Of a stretch of 5,815 bases of DNA, positions 5,337 through 5,815 are shown piece by piece (the first letter of the stretch is position 1; each line of letters opens with the position of its first letter). The notes below the pieces were generated by a model, which worked only from the letters and a program-made list of their open reading frames with translations, had not been told where the DNA came from and made no database searches. The position numbers and the translations under genes are program-made. The stretch comes from Coriobacteriales bacterium (lineage in GTDB: Bacteria > Actinomycetota > Coriobacteriia > Coriobacteriales > QAMH01): positions 1 through 5,815 of the forward strand of contig JAKSUU010000074.1 in assembly GCA_024408695.1 (NCBI GenBank). Reading direction: 5' to 3'.

Positions 5337-5815
5337 CGCCTCCACAACTACTTCCACTGCCTGCGGTGCAGCCGTAGCAGTGATTTGCAAAAACAATATG
5401 ACGTTTTTGTGGAGCTTGTTTTGCGAGGTCAAAAATTGTAAAGCCGCCTTCCATTTTTAGACCAAGCGCCTGGTTAAAGTCGCAGTCATATAAATCCCCA
5501 TTATAATCTACACTAATTTGATCTCTACACATCATGGCTTGGCAGGTTGCCTCGTTAAAAGCTCCGCATAATTTATTCATATATTTTTCGAGGTTGCCTT
5601 TTTTGTTTAGGGCATCCGCAAATCTACCACTTGGGTTATTTGCAATCGCAATCAAGGTATCAAAATACACATCAAAGTCAGCAGCCAATTTAGTTTTGTA
5701 TTCTTTTTCAAGACTATCTTGAGCGGGGGGCAAAACCGCGCCAGCTGGGTTATATACAAGCATAAGATTATGCTGGCCTGTGCCAAAACCCTTTTTGTTG
5801 AGTAAGTGCAAGGCT
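5326..5815 (-). CDS. arsS: ArsS-like arsenosugar biosynthesis radical SAM protein, C-terminal part (5' end outside window)
   Basis: The frame enters at the right edge and ends in TAA at 5328-5326, giving 162 visible residues; the radical SAM core with its CxxxCxxC cluster lies outside the window. The visible part matches the C-terminal DUF3641 region of the ArsS / radical SAM Cys-rich family. It has an L-N-K-x-G-F-G start, L-V-Y-N-P-A-G-A-x-L-P-P and G-R-F. These are followed by M-C-R-D-Q-I-S-V-D-Y-N-G-D-L-Y-D-C-D-F-N-Q and the terminal H-C-Y-G-C-T-A-G-S-G-S-S-C-G-G. ArsS proteins are linked to making arsenosugars from methylated arsenic; the Cys-rich tail is thought to hold an extra iron-sulfur cluster. 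All cysteines here are encoded by TGC or TGT, with no in-frame TGA, so this part is not a selenoprotein form. The TTG at 5811 is an internal Leu codon, because the match continues to the edge. An arsM partner gene, if any, is not in view. The function is assigned by family resemblance. Confidence 0.9.
   Translation of the reverse strand, partial: ALHLLNKKGFGTGQHNLMLVYNPAGAVLPPAQDSLEKEYKTKLAADFDVYFDTLIAIANNPSGRFADALNKKGNLEKYMNKLCGAFNEATCQAMMCRDQISVDYNGDLYDCDFNQALGLKMEGGFTIFDLAKQAPQKRHIVFANHCYGCTAGSGSSCGGATA

Overview
The window is AT-rich by eye and gene-dense. It uses the standard code: TGG is the Trp codon, the complete genes end in TAA or TAG, and Shine-Dalgarno sites are recognisable. Rubrerythrin, an ArsS-type radical SAM protein and zinc-ribbon membrane proteins suggest an anaerobic or oxygen-sensitive bacterium, such as a low-GC member of Bacillota or a Coriobacteriia-like lineage. 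The sequence alone does not settle the taxonomy.

The left part is read on the + strand. It starts with the C-terminal 122 codons of a protein with an NTF2-like (DUF4878/TcaA-tail-like) look (1-369). Next is a 322-base intergenic region (370-691) holding a short ORF that may be a gene remnant (461-553), a weak terminator-like hairpin and a weak promoter candidate. A complete Na+-coupled amino acid transporter of the NSS/SNF family follows (692-2122). After it come two tandem paralogous membrane proteins (2242-3525 and 3578-4630). Each has an N-terminal zinc ribbon, one transmembrane helix and a large outer-face part with a beta-rich domain, a charged helix and a small C-terminal domain. The first paralog also has a 16-residue repeat array (about 2353-2592) between zinc ribbon and membrane helix.

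The right part is read on the - strand: the 3' portion of an arsS-like gene (5326-5815, running off the edge), then rubrerythrin (4732-5271). The two convergent blocks meet at a strong bidirectional terminator (4671-4713).

The two zinc-ribbon proteins are 52 bases apart with good ribosome sites and no terminator between them, so they are probably co-expressed. Their inferred topology, zinc ribbon inside and paired domains outside, resembles TcaA/YvbJ-type envelope proteins in architecture. Their function is unknown. The most notable points are this duplicated family, the phased Thr-x-x-Met-Pro repeats with near-identical 48-bp DNA units, and an unusual transmembrane helix 5 motif in the transporter.
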